The notes under the pieces were generated by a model. That model searched no databases. It had not been told where the DNA came from and worked only from the letters and a program-made list of their open reading frames with translations. A stretch of DNA of 53,915 nucleotides from the NCBI GenBank assembly GCA_017460805.1, contig JAFUAF010000012.1:1-53915 (forward strand), given 5' to 3'. The DNA is from Bacillota bacterium (GTDB lineage: Bacteria; Bacillota; Clostridia; Lachnospirales; CAG-274). Positions 1 to 9,396 of this stretch are shown here, in pieces; position 1 is the stretch's first letter; each line of letters begins with the position of its first letter. A program made the position numbers and the translations under genes.

Positions 1-274
1 CTTCTACACGAAGTCCGCAAACCCTTCCACCGCAAGCGGTCCCCCTACCCCTCCCGGGCGGAGCCCTCCGGGCGTGAGCCTAAAAGGGCAGGCAAGGACG
101 ACAGCCCGTTCCTTCAATAGCTGCGACGGGAGTTTCTTGGTTCCCGATAGTCCGGTAACTGCGGTGCGCGTTTCTTGGCTCCCATCGTTAGGGGAGCTGT
201 CAGCCGCCATTTTATCGGCTTTTGACAAAAAACTACAACGGCTGACTGAGGGGTTTGCGGGCTTCGGATAGAAG
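1..274. repeat. MITE-like interspersed repeat with terminal inverted repeats
   Basis: The first 24 bases and bases 251-274 are imperfect inverted repeats of each other (21 of 24 match, CTTCTA..GAAG..CCGCAAACCC type). They bound a GC-rich stretch with no credible gene. Open frames exist on both strands, but their translations (rich in S, P, R and G, with no ribosome binding site) look like repeat-derived noise. From memory, similar sequence is scattered between genes in gut Clostridia, so a non-autonomous mobile repeat is likely. The left edge may continue before the window. Bases 275-462 hold nothing I can identify. Confidence 0.55.
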
Positions 275-462
275 CCCTCTGCTATAGCCATTATCTCCCC
301 GTCAAATTATCAATTTATCAGTCACAACATTATATGCACTTCTTGCTTGTCAGACATCAATTATGTTTGCCCCGAAATCCGATAATTATTCATTTTATTG
401 TCCGTAAGTTGGGACAATAAACGCAAAACGAAAGTTTTTTCGAAAAATTTTCAAAAATATGT

Positions 463-491
463 TTGACAAATCCTGTTTTATTTTGTATAAT
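463..491 (+). promoter_or_regulatory. Sigma-A promoter for the 122-aa membrane protein gene
   Basis: TTGACA at 463-468 and TATAAT at 486-491 are separated by exactly 17 bp. The predicted transcript would start near 498, about 47 nt before the ATG at 545. Confidence 0.85.
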
Positions 492-544
492 GACATTACA
501 GCAAACAAATTTTCGATATATCTAAACAATAAGGAGTGTATACC

Positions 545-913
545 ATGAAACAAAATACTATTTTTATAAAAATTATGTTCGGTTGTTCGATAACATCCGT
601 TATACTGTTTTCCGTATTTTACATTTGGGGCTTATATAACTGCAGCGATTTTTATGCACTGCTTGACTGCACGCTACCCTTCTTCTTCTCGTCTGTATTT
701 TCGGTCATAGGTTTCGGCTATGCTCAGTATAGATACTCTGTCGAAAATGACGCGGCGGAGGTACACAAGCACGCTCACGAAAAAATGCACACAAAGGACA
801 AAAGCAAAAACTACGAGCGCAGATATATCATCAAGACCTATGGCAGAAACGGAAGCTACCAAACAAAACAGATAAATATGCGCGGCGACTACGGTCTGCT
901 TAAAAGCGCATGA
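545..913 (+). CDS. Small membrane protein of unknown function
   Basis: This 122-aa protein has two hydrophobic segments near the N-terminus (about residues 8-30 and 40-62). A charged, basic cytoplasmic tail follows, rich in H, K and E. I do not recognise a family. The upstream GTG at 536 lies inside the Shine-Dalgarno sequence, so the ATG at 545 is chosen: AAGGAG at 531-536 is then 8 nt upstream. It is a single-gene unit with a consensus promoter and a terminator shared with the converging methyltransferase gene. The tail might bind a partner or nucleic acid, but nothing in the sequence shows which. Confidence 0.6.
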   Translation: MKQNTIFIKIMFGCSITSVILFSVFYIWGLYNCSDFYALLDCTLPFFFSSVFSVIGFGYAQYRYSVENDAAEVHKHAHEKMHTKDKSKNYERRYIIKTYGRNGSYQTKQINMRGDYGLLKSA

Positions 914-942
914 TACCAAGCTTTTTTCATAATATCCTTTTT

Positions 943-991
943 AAAAAGGGCACACATTTCAACCGATCCCCGAAATGTATGCCCCTTTTTT
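943..991. terminator. Bidirectional intrinsic terminator
   Basis: An A-rich start runs into GGGCA.ACATTTC and then its complement GAAATGT.TGCCC, ending in six T. The stem is about 17 bp with one mismatch and one bulge. It sits between two converging genes and has A/T runs on both sides, so it can stop transcription from either direction. It overlaps the last codons of the leftward methyltransferase gene. Confidence 0.8.
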
Positions 992-2348
992 ATATCATCC
1001 AGCTTGACAGATACTTGTTTTTAAGCCTGCCTTTCTGTACTTTGCCCCAACCGAGGGGATAGCCGTCCACGCAAACGAGCGCCCAGCCGTCGGCACAGTC
1101 CACATTAAAACTCTCGCCGCGCATATACCGCTGCAAGCCGTCGCTTTCAAGCGAAAAATCGACCGTCAGCTTTGCATCCTCCTTTTTGAGTGCCATTGCA
1201 AGCGCCTGCGACGGTTCAAAACGCTTTGTCTTTAAATCTCCCAGATACAGACCGCTTCTCATCACGCGAAGCCCTTTAAGTCCAAGCCCCAAAGGCACCA
1301 TAAGCACCTTTTCGCCGTGTATAAGCAGATGCTTCTTCGACATATCCACATTCAGAAACTTGTCCGCAAAGTCATAAAAATCGGTCAAAGCCTTGTCTTT
1401 CGCCCTGTCCTCGGGCTCATAGTTCTCAAGCATCGGCGCGCCGTCTTTCTTTTGCAAAAGACAGATAAAATGCCCCTCGCCGTGTATCTTGTGCGGCCAC
1501 AGCCTGCCCGCCTTTTTAAATTGCTCCCCTGCACCGCTCCATTCTGGTCTGCCGTCGGAAAAACCCTTGCTTTTATCTATTTCAAGCACCTCATAATACG
1601 GGTGTTTATCCAAAAACTCCTGTAACATTCCCTCGTTTTCCTCGGGCGCAAAAGTACAGGTGGAATACGCTATCACACCGCCATTTGCAAGCAGTCTGTC
1701 CGCATGGTGGAGAATTTCTCTCTGAAGCCCCTGACAATATTCCGTCTTATGGCTTTCCCAGCTTTTGACCGCCGCCTCATCCTTTCGGAACATACCCTCG
1801 CCGCTGCACGGAGCATCCACAATAATTTTATTAAAAAACGCGGGCAGCTTGTACGCCAGTCTTTCGGGGCTTTCATTGGTTATAATGCAGTTGGGTACGC
1901 CGCAGACCTCGACATTTTTCAAAAGCGCCTTGCACCTGCTCGCACTTATATCATTGCTGACTATAATGCCCTCGCCGCCGAGTTTTGCCGCCGCCTGTGT
2001 GCTTTTGCCGCCCGGGGCTGCACATAAGTCAAGCACCCTGTCGCCCCTCTCCACGGGCAAAACAGCGCCCGTTGACATAGCGGACGGCTCTTGTATATAG
2101 AAAAGACCCGCATTGTAATAAGGGTGTTTTGACGGGCGGACATCATCGCCGTAATAAAAGCCCGTTTCGCACCACGGAATAGGCGAAAGTTCGAAAGGCA
2201 GTTTTTCTTTCAGTTCCTCGGGGCTTATTTTAAGCGTATTTGCACGCAGACCGTAATATCTGCCATGCTCGAAACTCTTTAAATAATCGTCGAATTCGCC
2301 GCCTAAAAGCCCCTGCATTTTTTTCGTGTATTCTATAGGTAAGTCCAT
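990..2348 (-). CDS. rsmF: rRNA cytosine-C5 methyltransferase, RsmF/NOL1-NOP2-Sun family
   Basis: This 452-aa SAM-dependent enzyme should methylate C5 of a cytosine in 16S rRNA. Seen motifs: the SAM-binding loop DLCAAPGGKST (about residue 106), motif IV DAPCSGEGMF with one family cysteine (about 175), and motif VI STCTFAPEEN with the second cysteine (about 228). A C-terminal PUA-like region of the RsmF type follows. The ATG at 2348 has an AGAGGA ribosome binding site placed in the end of the kinase gene. Only 1 nt separates the two genes, so it is the third gene of the response regulator/kinase cluster. The exact target cytosine cannot be read from sequence. Confidence 0.88.
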   Translation of the reverse strand: MDLPIEYTKKMQGLLGGEFDDYLKSFEHGRYYGLRANTLKISPEELKEKLPFELSPIPWCETGFYYGDDVRPSKHPYYNAGLFYIQEPSAMSTGAVLPVERGDRVLDLCAAPGGKSTQAAAKLGGEGIIVSNDISASRCKALLKNVEVCGVPNCIITNESPERLAYKLPAFFNKIIVDAPCSGEGMFRKDEAAVKSWESHKTEYCQGLQREILHHADRLLANGGVIAYSTCTFAPEENEGMLQEFLDKHPYYEVLEIDKSKGFSDGRPEWSGAGEQFKKAGRLWPHKIHGEGHFICLLQKKDGAPMLENYEPEDRAKDKALTDFYDFADKFLNVDMSKKHLLIHGEKVLMVPLGLGLKGLRVMRSGLYLGDLKTKRFEPSQALAMALKKEDAKLTVDFSLESDGLQRYMRGESFNVDCADGWALVCVDGYPLGWGKVQKGRLKNKYLSSWMI

Positions 2349-2349
2349 T

Positions 2350-4542
2350 TTATTCCTCTTTGTAAAGTGTAACTATGGTTTTGAACAAGTCGCCGTCTAT
2401 CACTATCTCCAGCGTGCCGCCGTGCAGTTCGACAATGCTTTTGGCTATCGAAAGCCCAAGTCCCGAGCCGTCCGTGCTTCGCGACACATCGCCGCGCTTG
2501 AAGCGCTCAAAAAGTTCCGCACCGTTAAAATCCAACGGATAGTTCGAGATATTTTTAAAAGTGATAACGACCTTTTCCTCAAATTCCTGAAGGTTTATAT
2601 AACCGCGTGTGCCCTTTGGCGAATATTTGAGGATATTGGTAAGCAGATTATCGAAAACACGCCACATACGCTGTCCGTCCATATTGATGATTATGGGGTG
2701 TTCGGGCAGTTCCACACGGAATTCTATCCCCGACTGCGTTATCTTGTAATCCAGTTCGCCAAGTGTCTGTCTGAGTAATGATACCACATCCGACGGCATC
2801 TTTTCAAGCTTCATTTGTCCGCTGTTTAATTTCGATGCTTCAAAAAGGTCTTGTATAAGCACATTAAGGCGTTTTGCCTTGTCGTTTGCTATATCTATAT
2901 ATTCCTTTGCCTGCTCATCCTTTATATCCAACGCCTTTAAAAGCGCAAGATAATTGATAATAGAAGTCAGAGGCGTTTTAAGGTCATGCGAAACATTGGT
3001 TATAAGTTCGGTCTTAAGCCTTTCGCTTTTTATCATCTCTTCAAGGTTTGCGCGCAGACCCTCGTTTACATGATTAAGGTTGTTTATCGGTTTTGAAAAT
3101 GCGCCCTTTTCTTCGGGTATAACGCTTATGTTGCCGTTCGCCATTTCTCTGATATAATATTTTAATTTCGAGGTGTTGTTGATATATTTGAACACTATCC
3201 ACAGCACAAGGCAATACAGACAATAAATACAAAGTGCAAACACCGCATTTATAGCAGGAGCATTTGAAGCATACAATACAAGCGGGAAAAGCGGCAGTAT
3301 CCACATAACGATTATTATTACGTTAAAACACATCACAAGCTGTTCGTTTGCCTTTGCCGCTATGCTCATATCCCGCAGGAAACTTTCGGCAAGCCTTGCT
3401 TCGGGCTCGTCGTTAAGACAAAGAATTCGTCTGAAATACTTTATAACGTGCTCAAAGCCCATTATCACTATAACAAATGCAGCCGCTGCAGAAAGCACAC
3501 GAAAAGCTATTCCCGTGATATTTACGCTTGCCGCAAGGTACGACAGCGTATAATTGCGGTAAAGCATACGCCTGTAGAAATACATTACTATAATTATAAA
3601 GGAAATTATCTTTAATGTAAGAGGCAGCTGCATATAATAGCCGAATATCCTTTCACGGAAAGATACCAGCTCGCTTCTTTTATTGAGCAGTATATAAAGC
3701 AAAAGTATTATACCCGTCACATAAAATATCACAGGCAGATACATTGACGAAATGACCTTGTTTACGGTGTAAAGACGATAGGTGTAGTTTATCTCGTCCG
3801 TCATGCTCTGGCTCAGCCCCGCCACGGGCAAGGAAATAAGGCAGATATAATTCTGCTTTGCAAACGAAAGATTAAGTGCCTCGCCGTTAAAGGCCTCGTC
3901 AAAGATATTGTCGCTCATCTCCACATAGTCGTAATACTTCTCGTCAAAAATATCCTCCGTATTCGTTGCGATACAGATACCCATTCTTTTATCGTAAAGA
4001 TAAAAATGCAGGTCGTGCATGGCGGAAAGATAATTTTCCACATTACGATAGTTTTCAAGCGCTTCGGAAAGGAGCTTGCGGCGCTCGGACGGGTCTTCCA
4101 ATTCGGAATAGTCCGCGCTGTAAAGTTCCTCGGGATAAGGCACTTTTGCCGACAGCAGCGAAAAATTCTCGTTTTCTTCATTGATCTGCGTTTTTACATC
4201 CCCGCGGTCAACATAGTCGGCATCGCTCTCCACCTCACGGCCGAAAATATCCACAACAGGCGTATTCTGCGCCGTGCCGCCCTCGCGGGCAATATAGTTG
4301 TTAAGGCCGTTGAGATAGTCAACAGCCGCATCCTCATCAAAATTTTTATAATATATATAATACCGCTGCATATTTTTGGCAAGCCGCACCACACTGTCCC
4401 GAATAGCGGCATTGTCGTGGATATAGCCGTTATTCGGCATTACGCTTTCAAGGCTGACCACAAAGCCGCAGGCCATACAAAGCCAGATAACGACTATAGT
4501 AAAATATGCGGATAATTTATTTGGAGATCTTGTATCCAACAC
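2350..4542 (-). CDS. Multi-pass sensor histidine kinase
   Basis: This 730-aa membrane kinase phosphorylates itself and then the adjacent response regulator. One transmembrane helix (about 11-31) leads into an extracytoplasmic sensor of roughly 230 residues. About five more helices lie between 265 and 465, followed by a short linker. The HisKA motif VSHDLKTPLTS has its phospho-accepting His near 518. The N box DNLLTNILKYSP is near 632 and the G box GSGLGLSIAKS near 694. The multi-helix block is longer than in a simple VanS kinase. Translation probably starts at the GTG at 4542, inside the end of the regulator gene (26-nt overlap), preceded by AAGGTGG. The signal is unknown; a cell-envelope stress role is a guess from architecture. 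Confidence 0.88.
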   Translation of the reverse strand: MLDTRSPNKLSAYFTIVVIWLCMACGFVVSLESVMPNNGYIHDNAAIRDSVVRLAKNMQRYYIYYKNFDEDAAVDYLNGLNNYIAREGGTAQNTPVVDIFGREVESDADYVDRGDVKTQINEENENFSLLSAKVPYPEELYSADYSELEDPSERRKLLSEALENYRNVENYLSAMHDLHFYLYDKRMGICIATNTEDIFDEKYYDYVEMSDNIFDEAFNGEALNLSFAKQNYICLISLPVAGLSQSMTDEINYTYRLYTVNKVISSMYLPVIFYVTGIILLLYILLNKRSELVSFRERIFGYYMQLPLTLKIISFIIIVMYFYRRMLYRNYTLSYLAASVNITGIAFRVLSAAAAFVIVIMGFEHVIKYFRRILCLNDEPEARLAESFLRDMSIAAKANEQLVMCFNVIIIVMWILPLFPLVLYASNAPAINAVFALCIYCLYCLVLWIVFKYINNTSKLKYYIREMANGNISVIPEEKGAFSKPINNLNHVNEGLRANLEEMIKSERLKTELITNVSHDLKTPLTSIINYLALLKALDIKDEQAKEYIDIANDKAKRLNVLIQDLFEASKLNSGQMKLEKMPSDVVSLLRQTLGELDYKITQSGIEFRVELPEHPIIINMDGQRMWRVFDNLLTNILKYSPKGTRGYINLQEFEEKVVITFKNISNYPLDFNGAELFERFKRGDVSRSTDGSGLGLSIAKSIVELHGGTLEIVIDGDLFKTIVTLYKEE

Positions 4543-5209
4543 CCCACACCACCTTTAAATAAATAGGCTCTTTAGGATTTACCTCTATTTTTTCGCGTAT
4601 GCGCCTTATATGTACAGCTACCGTGTTTTCACTGTTCAAAAACGGCTCGTTCCAGACTTTTTCATATATCTCTTCTATGGAAAAAATAGTGTCGGGGTTC
4701 TCCATAAGAAGCTGCAATATTTTGAATTCTATGGGTGTAAGCTTTATCGGTACATCGTTAAGGGTCACTTTTTTGGTCTTTTTGTTCAGATAAAGGCCGC
4801 GGATAAAAAGCTCGTCCTGGGTCTGCTGAAAACTGCCGAATTTGGTATAGCGCCTTAAATTGGATTTTACCCTCGCCACCAGTTCAAGAAAATTAAAGGG
4901 CTTTGTTATGTAGTCATCCGCACCTATATTAAGCCCAAGCACAACGTCCTTGTCCTCGGATTTTGCGGAGAGTACGATGATCGGTATCTCCTTGCTCTGG
5001 CGTATTTTTAAAATGGCGTGTATGCCGTCCATTTCGGGCATCATAAGATCCATTATTATAAGGTGTATATCGGGCTCACGCTCCAGTATCTCCAGTGCCT
5101 CTTTACCGTTTGATGCCTTGTACACCTTCATTTGTTCGTTGGTAAGATATATTTCTATGGCGTTGAGTATCTCTTTGTCGTCGTCCGCCGCTAAAATTTT
5201 GTATTCCAT
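4517..5209 (-). CDS. OmpR/PhoB-family response regulator
   Basis: This 230-aa DNA-binding regulator has a receiver domain (about 1-120) with acidic pocket residues D9-D11, the phospho-acceptor Asp54 in MDLMMPEMDG and the conserved Lys in YITKPFNF. A winged-helix domain (about 130-228) has the typical ending TVAVHIRRIREKI..VWGVGYK. It overlaps the kinase gene downstream by 26 nt, so the two are translationally coupled partners. AGGGAGG precedes the ATG by a suitable distance. The closest recognised style is VanR/PhoB of Clostridia; its target genes are not evident. Confidence 0.93.
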   Translation of the reverse strand: MEYKILAADDDKEILNAIEIYLTNEQMKVYKASNGKEALEILEREPDIHLIIMDLMMPEMDGIHAILKIRQSKEIPIIVLSAKSEDKDVVLGLNIGADDYITKPFNFLELVARVKSNLRRYTKFGSFQQTQDELFIRGLYLNKKTKKVTLNDVPIKLTPIEFKILQLLMENPDTIFSIEEIYEKVWNEPFLNSENTVAVHIRRIREKIEVNPKEPIYLKVVWGVGYKISK

Positions 5210-5244
5210 AAACGCACCTCCCTGTTATTTTTATTATACCTCAA

Positions 5245-5267
5245 TTATCTTAACAATTATAAGATAA
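5245..5267. promoter_or_regulatory. Inverted repeat upstream of the two-component operon
   Basis: TTATCTTA at 5245-5252 and TAAGATAA at 5260-5267 are perfect inverted repeats 7 bp apart. They lie upstream of the response regulator start, next to a leftward TATAAT-like -10 near 5232-5237. They could be an operator for self-regulation; no clear -35 was found. Confidence 0.4.
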
Positions 5268-5378
5268 AAATATTAATTTTTTCTTAAATATTTCCCTTAT
5301 TTTACAGTATATCACATAATTGAACAGATTACAAACATAAATAATGCCCTTGCGGTCGGGTCTGCTTGATCTTTCCAC

Positions 5379-5413
5379 AAAAAAACTGCCTTTTTTATTT
5401 GCGGCAGTTTTTT
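5379..5413 (-). terminator. Intrinsic terminator of the MATE gene
   Basis: Read leftward, AAAAACTGCC pairs with GGCAGTTTTT and runs into seven T. The stop codon of the MATE gene lies in the loop. Confidence 0.85.
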
Positions 5414-6768
5414 ATATGTTCGGTTATTTTTCTGTAAACACTCATGCGCATGGTAAGATAGCAGGCAGTACCGCCTATAACATTTGAAATGGGCTCGGCA
5501 AGAAAAACACCCTTTACGCCGAAGCCTACGGCAGGCAGCAGAAGAGTAAGCGGAACAACGATTATCGCCTTTCTTAAAATAGAAAAGAAGATCGCGTGTT
5601 TTGCATCCCCGAGTGCCTGAAACGTGGATTGTCCCGAAAATTGCAGCGCCATAAACACAAAGCCGAAGAAATAAAGTTTCAGCATACTTATGCCGTACTG
5701 TGCCATTTGTGCATCGTCCGAGAAAATATTGAACCAGAACATCGGGAAAATTATAACAAGCAGCCATGCAAGCGCCGTATAGCCCGACCCCATAAAGGTA
5801 TTGAAACGTATGCCGTCTTTTACCCTTTGGTAGTCCCTTGCACCGTAATTAAAGCTTATAACGGGCTGTGACCCGCTTATTATGCCGTTTATCGGCAGCA
5901 TAAAAATTTCCCTTACCGAGTTTGCTACGGTCATTATACCCACATATATATCCCCGCCGTATTTTTGCAAGGTGGAGTTGCACGCCACCTGAACAAAGCA
6001 GTTTGTACCCTGCATAATAAAATTTGACATACCGAGTTTGGTTATGTTTTTGGCGATATTTTTTTCAAGGCGCATATTTTTTATTTCAAGCGGGATAACG
6101 GTCTTTTTGCCGAACAGAAACCCAAGCACCCAAACTGCGGAAACAGCCTGACTTATCACACTTGCAAGCGCCGCACCCGACACACCGAGCCCGAATACAA
6201 AAATAAATATCGGGTCAAGTATGATATTTACCACAGCGCCGATTATTATGGACAGCATGCCCGTCCCTGGAAAGCCCTGCGCGCTTATATATCCGTTCAT
6301 GCCCGTTGTTGTCATGGAAAACACCGTGCCTATCAGATAAATTTTAAGGTATCTGCCTGCGTATACAAAGGAGTCCTCGCTTGCGCCGAAGGCAAAAAGT
6401 ATCGGTCTGAAAAATATGTACCCAAGTATCGTCAATATGACCGAGCTTATCAGCAAAAGGATGAACGAATTGCCCATTATCCTGCCCGCGCGGTCATTGT
6501 TGCCCGCACCCCGCTCTATGGAGAACAGCGGCACACCGCCTGCGCCGAACATCGTTGTAAACGCCATTATAAGCGTCACAACGGGAAATGTCAGCCCGAC
6601 ACCCGTCAGCGCCAGACTGTGCCCCTCGCCCATGTGGCCTATATATACCCTGTCTATTACGTTGTATAAAAGCTGTACCAGCTGTGCTACCGTCAAAGGC
6701 ACCGCCTGCGTGATGATACACCGCCAGACAGGCCCTTTTGAAAAATCGACCTTGCTTCTTTTTATCAT
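5395..6768 (-). CDS. MATE family multidrug/Na+ antiporter
   Basis: This 457-aa integral membrane protein should have about 12 transmembrane helices, in the two-lobed MATE arrangement. MATE proteins export cationic drugs or metabolites in exchange for Na+ or H+. The N-terminal RCIITQAVPLTVAQLVQ..YNVIDR..IGH segment and the internal repeat after about residue 230 are typical of MepA-like members. The frame is open to 6834, but the ATG at 6768 is chosen because AAAGGA lies about 10 nt upstream and a promoter starts transcripts near 6784. It is a single-gene unit. The substrate is unknown. Confidence 0.9.
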   Translation of the reverse strand: MIKRSKVDFSKGPVWRCIITQAVPLTVAQLVQLLYNVIDRVYIGHMGEGHSLALTGVGLTFPVVTLIMAFTTMFGAGGVPLFSIERGAGNNDRAGRIMGNSFILLLISSVILTILGYIFFRPILFAFGASEDSFVYAGRYLKIYLIGTVFSMTTTGMNGYISAQGFPGTGMLSIIIGAVVNIILDPIFIFVFGLGVSGAALASVISQAVSAVWVLGFLFGKKTVIPLEIKNMRLEKNIAKNITKLGMSNFIMQGTNCFVQVACNSTLQKYGGDIYVGIMTVANSVREIFMLPINGIISGSQPVISFNYGARDYQRVKDGIRFNTFMGSGYTALAWLLVIIFPMFWFNIFSDDAQMAQYGISMLKLYFFGFVFMALQFSGQSTFQALGDAKHAIFFSILRKAIIVVPLTLLLPAVGFGVKGVFLAEPISNVIGGTACYLTMRMSVYRKITEHIKNCRK

Positions 6769-6790
6769 TTGCTCATTTCCTTTCGGTATA

Positions 6791-6819
6791 ATTATACTCC
6801 CGAAAGCCGAATAATTCAA
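6791..6819 (-). promoter_or_regulatory. Promoter of the MATE gene
   Basis: On the minus strand TTGAAT (6819-6814) and TATAAT (6796-6791) are 17 bp apart. Transcription would start about 16 nt before the chosen ATG, which rules out the longer open frame as the protein start. Confidence 0.75.
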
Positions 6820-7057
6820 TCTGTTTTTAAGCAAATGGGCATTTCTGCCTTTCTTGCCAAAATTTTACGACAGCCGCACACGGTTTTTATATGCTTTTTC
6901 GGCATATCCAACGGCATTTTTTATTAATTTATGTAGATAAAAATTTTATTTTCAGCCGTTTGTTTTTACAAAATATTTTCTTAATATTGTGCATTATATT
7001 TATGTGGCTTTTTGTACATAATTAAAAGTGATAAAAAAACTAAAGCGGAGAAAAGCC

Positions 7058-8323
7058 ATGTACAACGAAAAATTTATTATAAAAAAAGCGGCGCCTTTAT
7101 CGGGAACGGTAAAGGTAAGCGGCAGTAAAAATGCGGCGCTGCCTATACTTGCGGCAGCACTTTTATGTGAGGAGGAGATACAGCTTGAAAACGTCCCCAA
7201 TTTAAGCGATATAAGCGTAATGCTTGAACTTTTGACGGGTCTTGGAGCAAAAGCGGAAAGAAACGGCAAAAACCTGAAAATTTGCTGCAAAAGTATAACC
7301 AATAATGTCCCCGATTATGAAACCACAAAAAAAATACGCGCTTCATTTTTATTGGCGGGCGCACTTCTGGGACGGTTCGGCAGCTGTTCAATGCCAATGC
7401 CCGGCGGCTGCGGCATAGGGCTGAGACCCGTTGACCTGCATTTAAAAGGATTTTCCGCAATGGGCGCAAAAATCAGCCTTGAACACGGGCTTGTGCATAT
7501 CGAGGCGCAAAATCTGACAGGCGGCAGCATTTACCTTGATTTTCCGAGTGTGGGTGCTACCGAGAATATCATCCTTGCCGCAGTCCTCGCCGAAGGAACA
7601 ACTTTTATTTACAACTGCGCCACAGAACCCGAAATAGTAGACCTTGCCAATTTTATAAACCTGATGGGCGGAAAAGTAGAGGGCGCAGGCACGGACAGCA
7701 TTACCGTTCACGGTGTCTATGGTCTTCACGGCTGTAAAAGCCGCATTATGCCCGACCGCATAGAAGCAGGCACTTATATGCTTATGGCGGCCGCCGTAAA
7801 AGGCAGCGACCTTACAATAACCAATATAATACCGCAGCATCTGAGCCCCGTTATCCACAAGCTGAGCGAAACGGGCGTACAGATAATAACGGGCGACAAC
7901 TATATAAAGGTAAATTCAAAAAACGATATCAGAAATACGGATATAAAGACCCTGCCCTATCCGGGTTTTCCGACAGATATGCAGGCGCAGTTCATGGCGC
8001 TTATGACAACGGGCAGCGGCAGCGGGATAATACGCGAGACTGTTTTTGAAAACCGTTTTATGTACGTTGCGGAGCTAAACCGCATGGGCGCGGATATAAA
8101 AATAGACGGCAGAAGCGCCGTTGTAAACGGGGTACACAGGCTGAGCGGCACAAATGTCAAGGCAACCGACCTGCGTGCGGGTGCGGCACTTATCACGGCG
8201 GCGCTTATGGCGGAGGGAACGACCGAGATAGGCGAGATACAGCATATAGACCGCGGCTATGAAAATATAGAGGAAAAACTGCGCGCAATAGGCGCAGACA
8301 TACAGCGGATACGCGAAGAATAG
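7058..8323 (+). CDS. murA: UDP-N-acetylglucosamine 1-carboxyvinyltransferase (MurA)
   Basis: It catalyses the first committed step of peptidoglycan synthesis, moving enolpyruvate from PEP to UDP-GlcNAc in the cytoplasm. The 421-aa length matches MurA (417-430). The N-terminal SGSKNAALPILAA substrate loop and the catalytic loop PGGCGIGLRPVDLH with the active Cys118 are present, so fosfomycin sensitivity is expected. The later PGFPTDMQAQFMAL and LRAGAALITAAL segments are also family hallmarks. The ATG at 7058 is chosen over the GTG at 7028 because GGAG at 7047-7050 is 7 nt upstream and the length then fits. spoIID follows after 13 nt, a neighbourhood conserved in spore-forming Firmicutes. Confidence 0.95.
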   Translation: MYNEKFIIKKAAPLSGTVKVSGSKNAALPILAAALLCEEEIQLENVPNLSDISVMLELLTGLGAKAERNGKNLKICCKSITNNVPDYETTKKIRASFLLAGALLGRFGSCSMPMPGGCGIGLRPVDLHLKGFSAMGAKISLEHGLVHIEAQNLTGGSIYLDFPSVGATENIILAAVLAEGTTFIYNCATEPEIVDLANFINLMGGKVEGAGTDSITVHGVYGLHGCKSRIMPDRIEAGTYMLMAAAVKGSDLTITNIIPQHLSPVIHKLSETGVQIITGDNYIKVNSKNDIRNTDIKTLPYPGFPTDMQAQFMALMTTGSGSGIIRETVFENRFMYVAELNRMGADIKIDGRSAVVNGVHRLSGTNVKATDLRAGAALITAALMAEGTTEIGEIQHIDRGYENIEEKLRAIGADIQRIREE

Positions 8324-8336
8324 AAAGGAAATGAAT

Positions 8337-9296
8337 ATGAAAAACAATGCACCGATATTTGCACTTACACTTTACGGACTTACAATGCTTATATGGCTTT
8401 GTGCCAACCTGCACAGCGACACGCCCGTTTATGCGGAAATGCCCGCTGTGACAAACGAAATTCAGGCCGAAGCACCGACAGAGGCGACAACGGAGACAGA
8501 GATACAGACAACGACCGCTTTTGTACCGTCTTTTTCCGTGCCGTCAAAGCTTGAAAAATACGTTATAGGCGTAACGGCGGCGGAAATGCCCGTTTACTTT
8601 CATCCCGAGGCATTGAAAGCACAGGCGGTAGCCGCACGTACCTATGCCATGCGCGAATATCTTGCCGATAATAATGTCGATCTTTTAAATATCGGTCAGG
8701 CGTATCTGTCCGAGCAGGAGATGCGTGAACGCTGGGGCGCGGATTTTGACGAGAACTACCGCAAAATCAAACGCGCCGTTACCGATACCGAGGGCGAGCT
8801 GCTTTTGTATGACGGCGAACCGATACTTGCGGCCTTTTGCTCCGCAAGCGGCGGCATGACCGAGCAAAGCGAAAATGTGTGGGGTACGGCTCTTCCGTAT
8901 CTGAAAAGCGTAGATTCGCATTATGATAAAAAATCTCCCGTGTATATGCAGAATGTGAGTGTGGAATACAGCCTGCTCTCTTCTTATTTGAAAATCAAGG
9001 ATGCTTCCGATATCCATGTATACAAAAGAAGCAGGGCGGGCTATGTGCTTGGCGTAAAAGCGGGCGGCAGGGAGTTTTCGGGCGACGATATAAGGCTTGC
9101 GCTCGGACTGCGTTCCAATGATTTTTATATAGAAACGACAGATACTGCTGCAAACTTCACCGTTTACGGCTACGGCCACGGTGTCGGCATGAGCCAGTAC
9201 GGTGCGGGATATATGGCCGAAAACGGAAGCGATTATACCGAGATACTGTCGCACTATTACACGGATACGCTGCTTTGCGGTGCAAAAATAGAATAA
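8337..9296 (+). CDS. spoIID: SpoIID-type lytic transglycosylase (SpoIID/LytB domain)
   Basis: This 319-aa membrane-anchored protein has an N-terminal signal/anchor helix and a Thr/Glu-rich linker, then the SpoIID domain. Visible signatures are EYVIGV-like YVIGVTAAEMP, EALKAQAVAARTYA, and the C-terminal GYGHGVGMSQYGA. SpoIID trims peptidoglycan with SpoIIP during forespore engulfment. ATG 8331 touches the ribosome binding site AAAGGA (8325-8329), so ATG 8337 is preferred. It shares a transcript with murA. SpoIID-like proteins also occur in non-spore-formers; the murA linkage favours the sporulation role. Confidence 0.85.
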   Translation: MKNNAPIFALTLYGLTMLIWLCANLHSDTPVYAEMPAVTNEIQAEAPTEATTETEIQTTTAFVPSFSVPSKLEKYVIGVTAAEMPVYFHPEALKAQAVAARTYAMREYLADNNVDLLNIGQAYLSEQEMRERWGADFDENYRKIKRAVTDTEGELLLYDGEPILAAFCSASGGMTEQSENVWGTALPYLKSVDSHYDKKSPVYMQNVSVEYSLLSSYLKIKDASDIHVYKRSRAGYVLGVKAGGREFSGDDIRLALGLRSNDFYIETTDTAANFTVYGYGHGVGMSQYGAGYMAENGSDYTEILSHYYTDTLLCGAKIE

Positions 9297-9330
9297 TTTT
9301 TAATTTTATCTTAAAATTCGGCAAATACAC

Positions 9331-9359
9331 TTGCAAATCGACAGAAATAATAATATAAT
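9331..9359 (+). promoter_or_regulatory. Promoter of ftsH
   Basis: TTGCAA at 9331-9336, 17-bp spacer, TATAAT at 9354-9359. The predicted start near 9366 is about 30 nt before the ATG at 9397, so ftsH has its own promoter after spoIID. Confidence 0.8.
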
Positions 9360-9396
9360 TGTCTTTGCAACAATATTGCCGAAAAGAGGTATAAAT

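Noticed and set aside
4..291. Open frames on both strands in the first 290 bases
   Set aside because: No ribosome binding site, repeat-like composition, and they span a unit bounded by inverted repeats.
5312..5767. Leftward 151-aa frame at the end of the MATE gene
   Set aside because: It lies in another frame of a clear transporter gene and has no start signal or recognisable motif.
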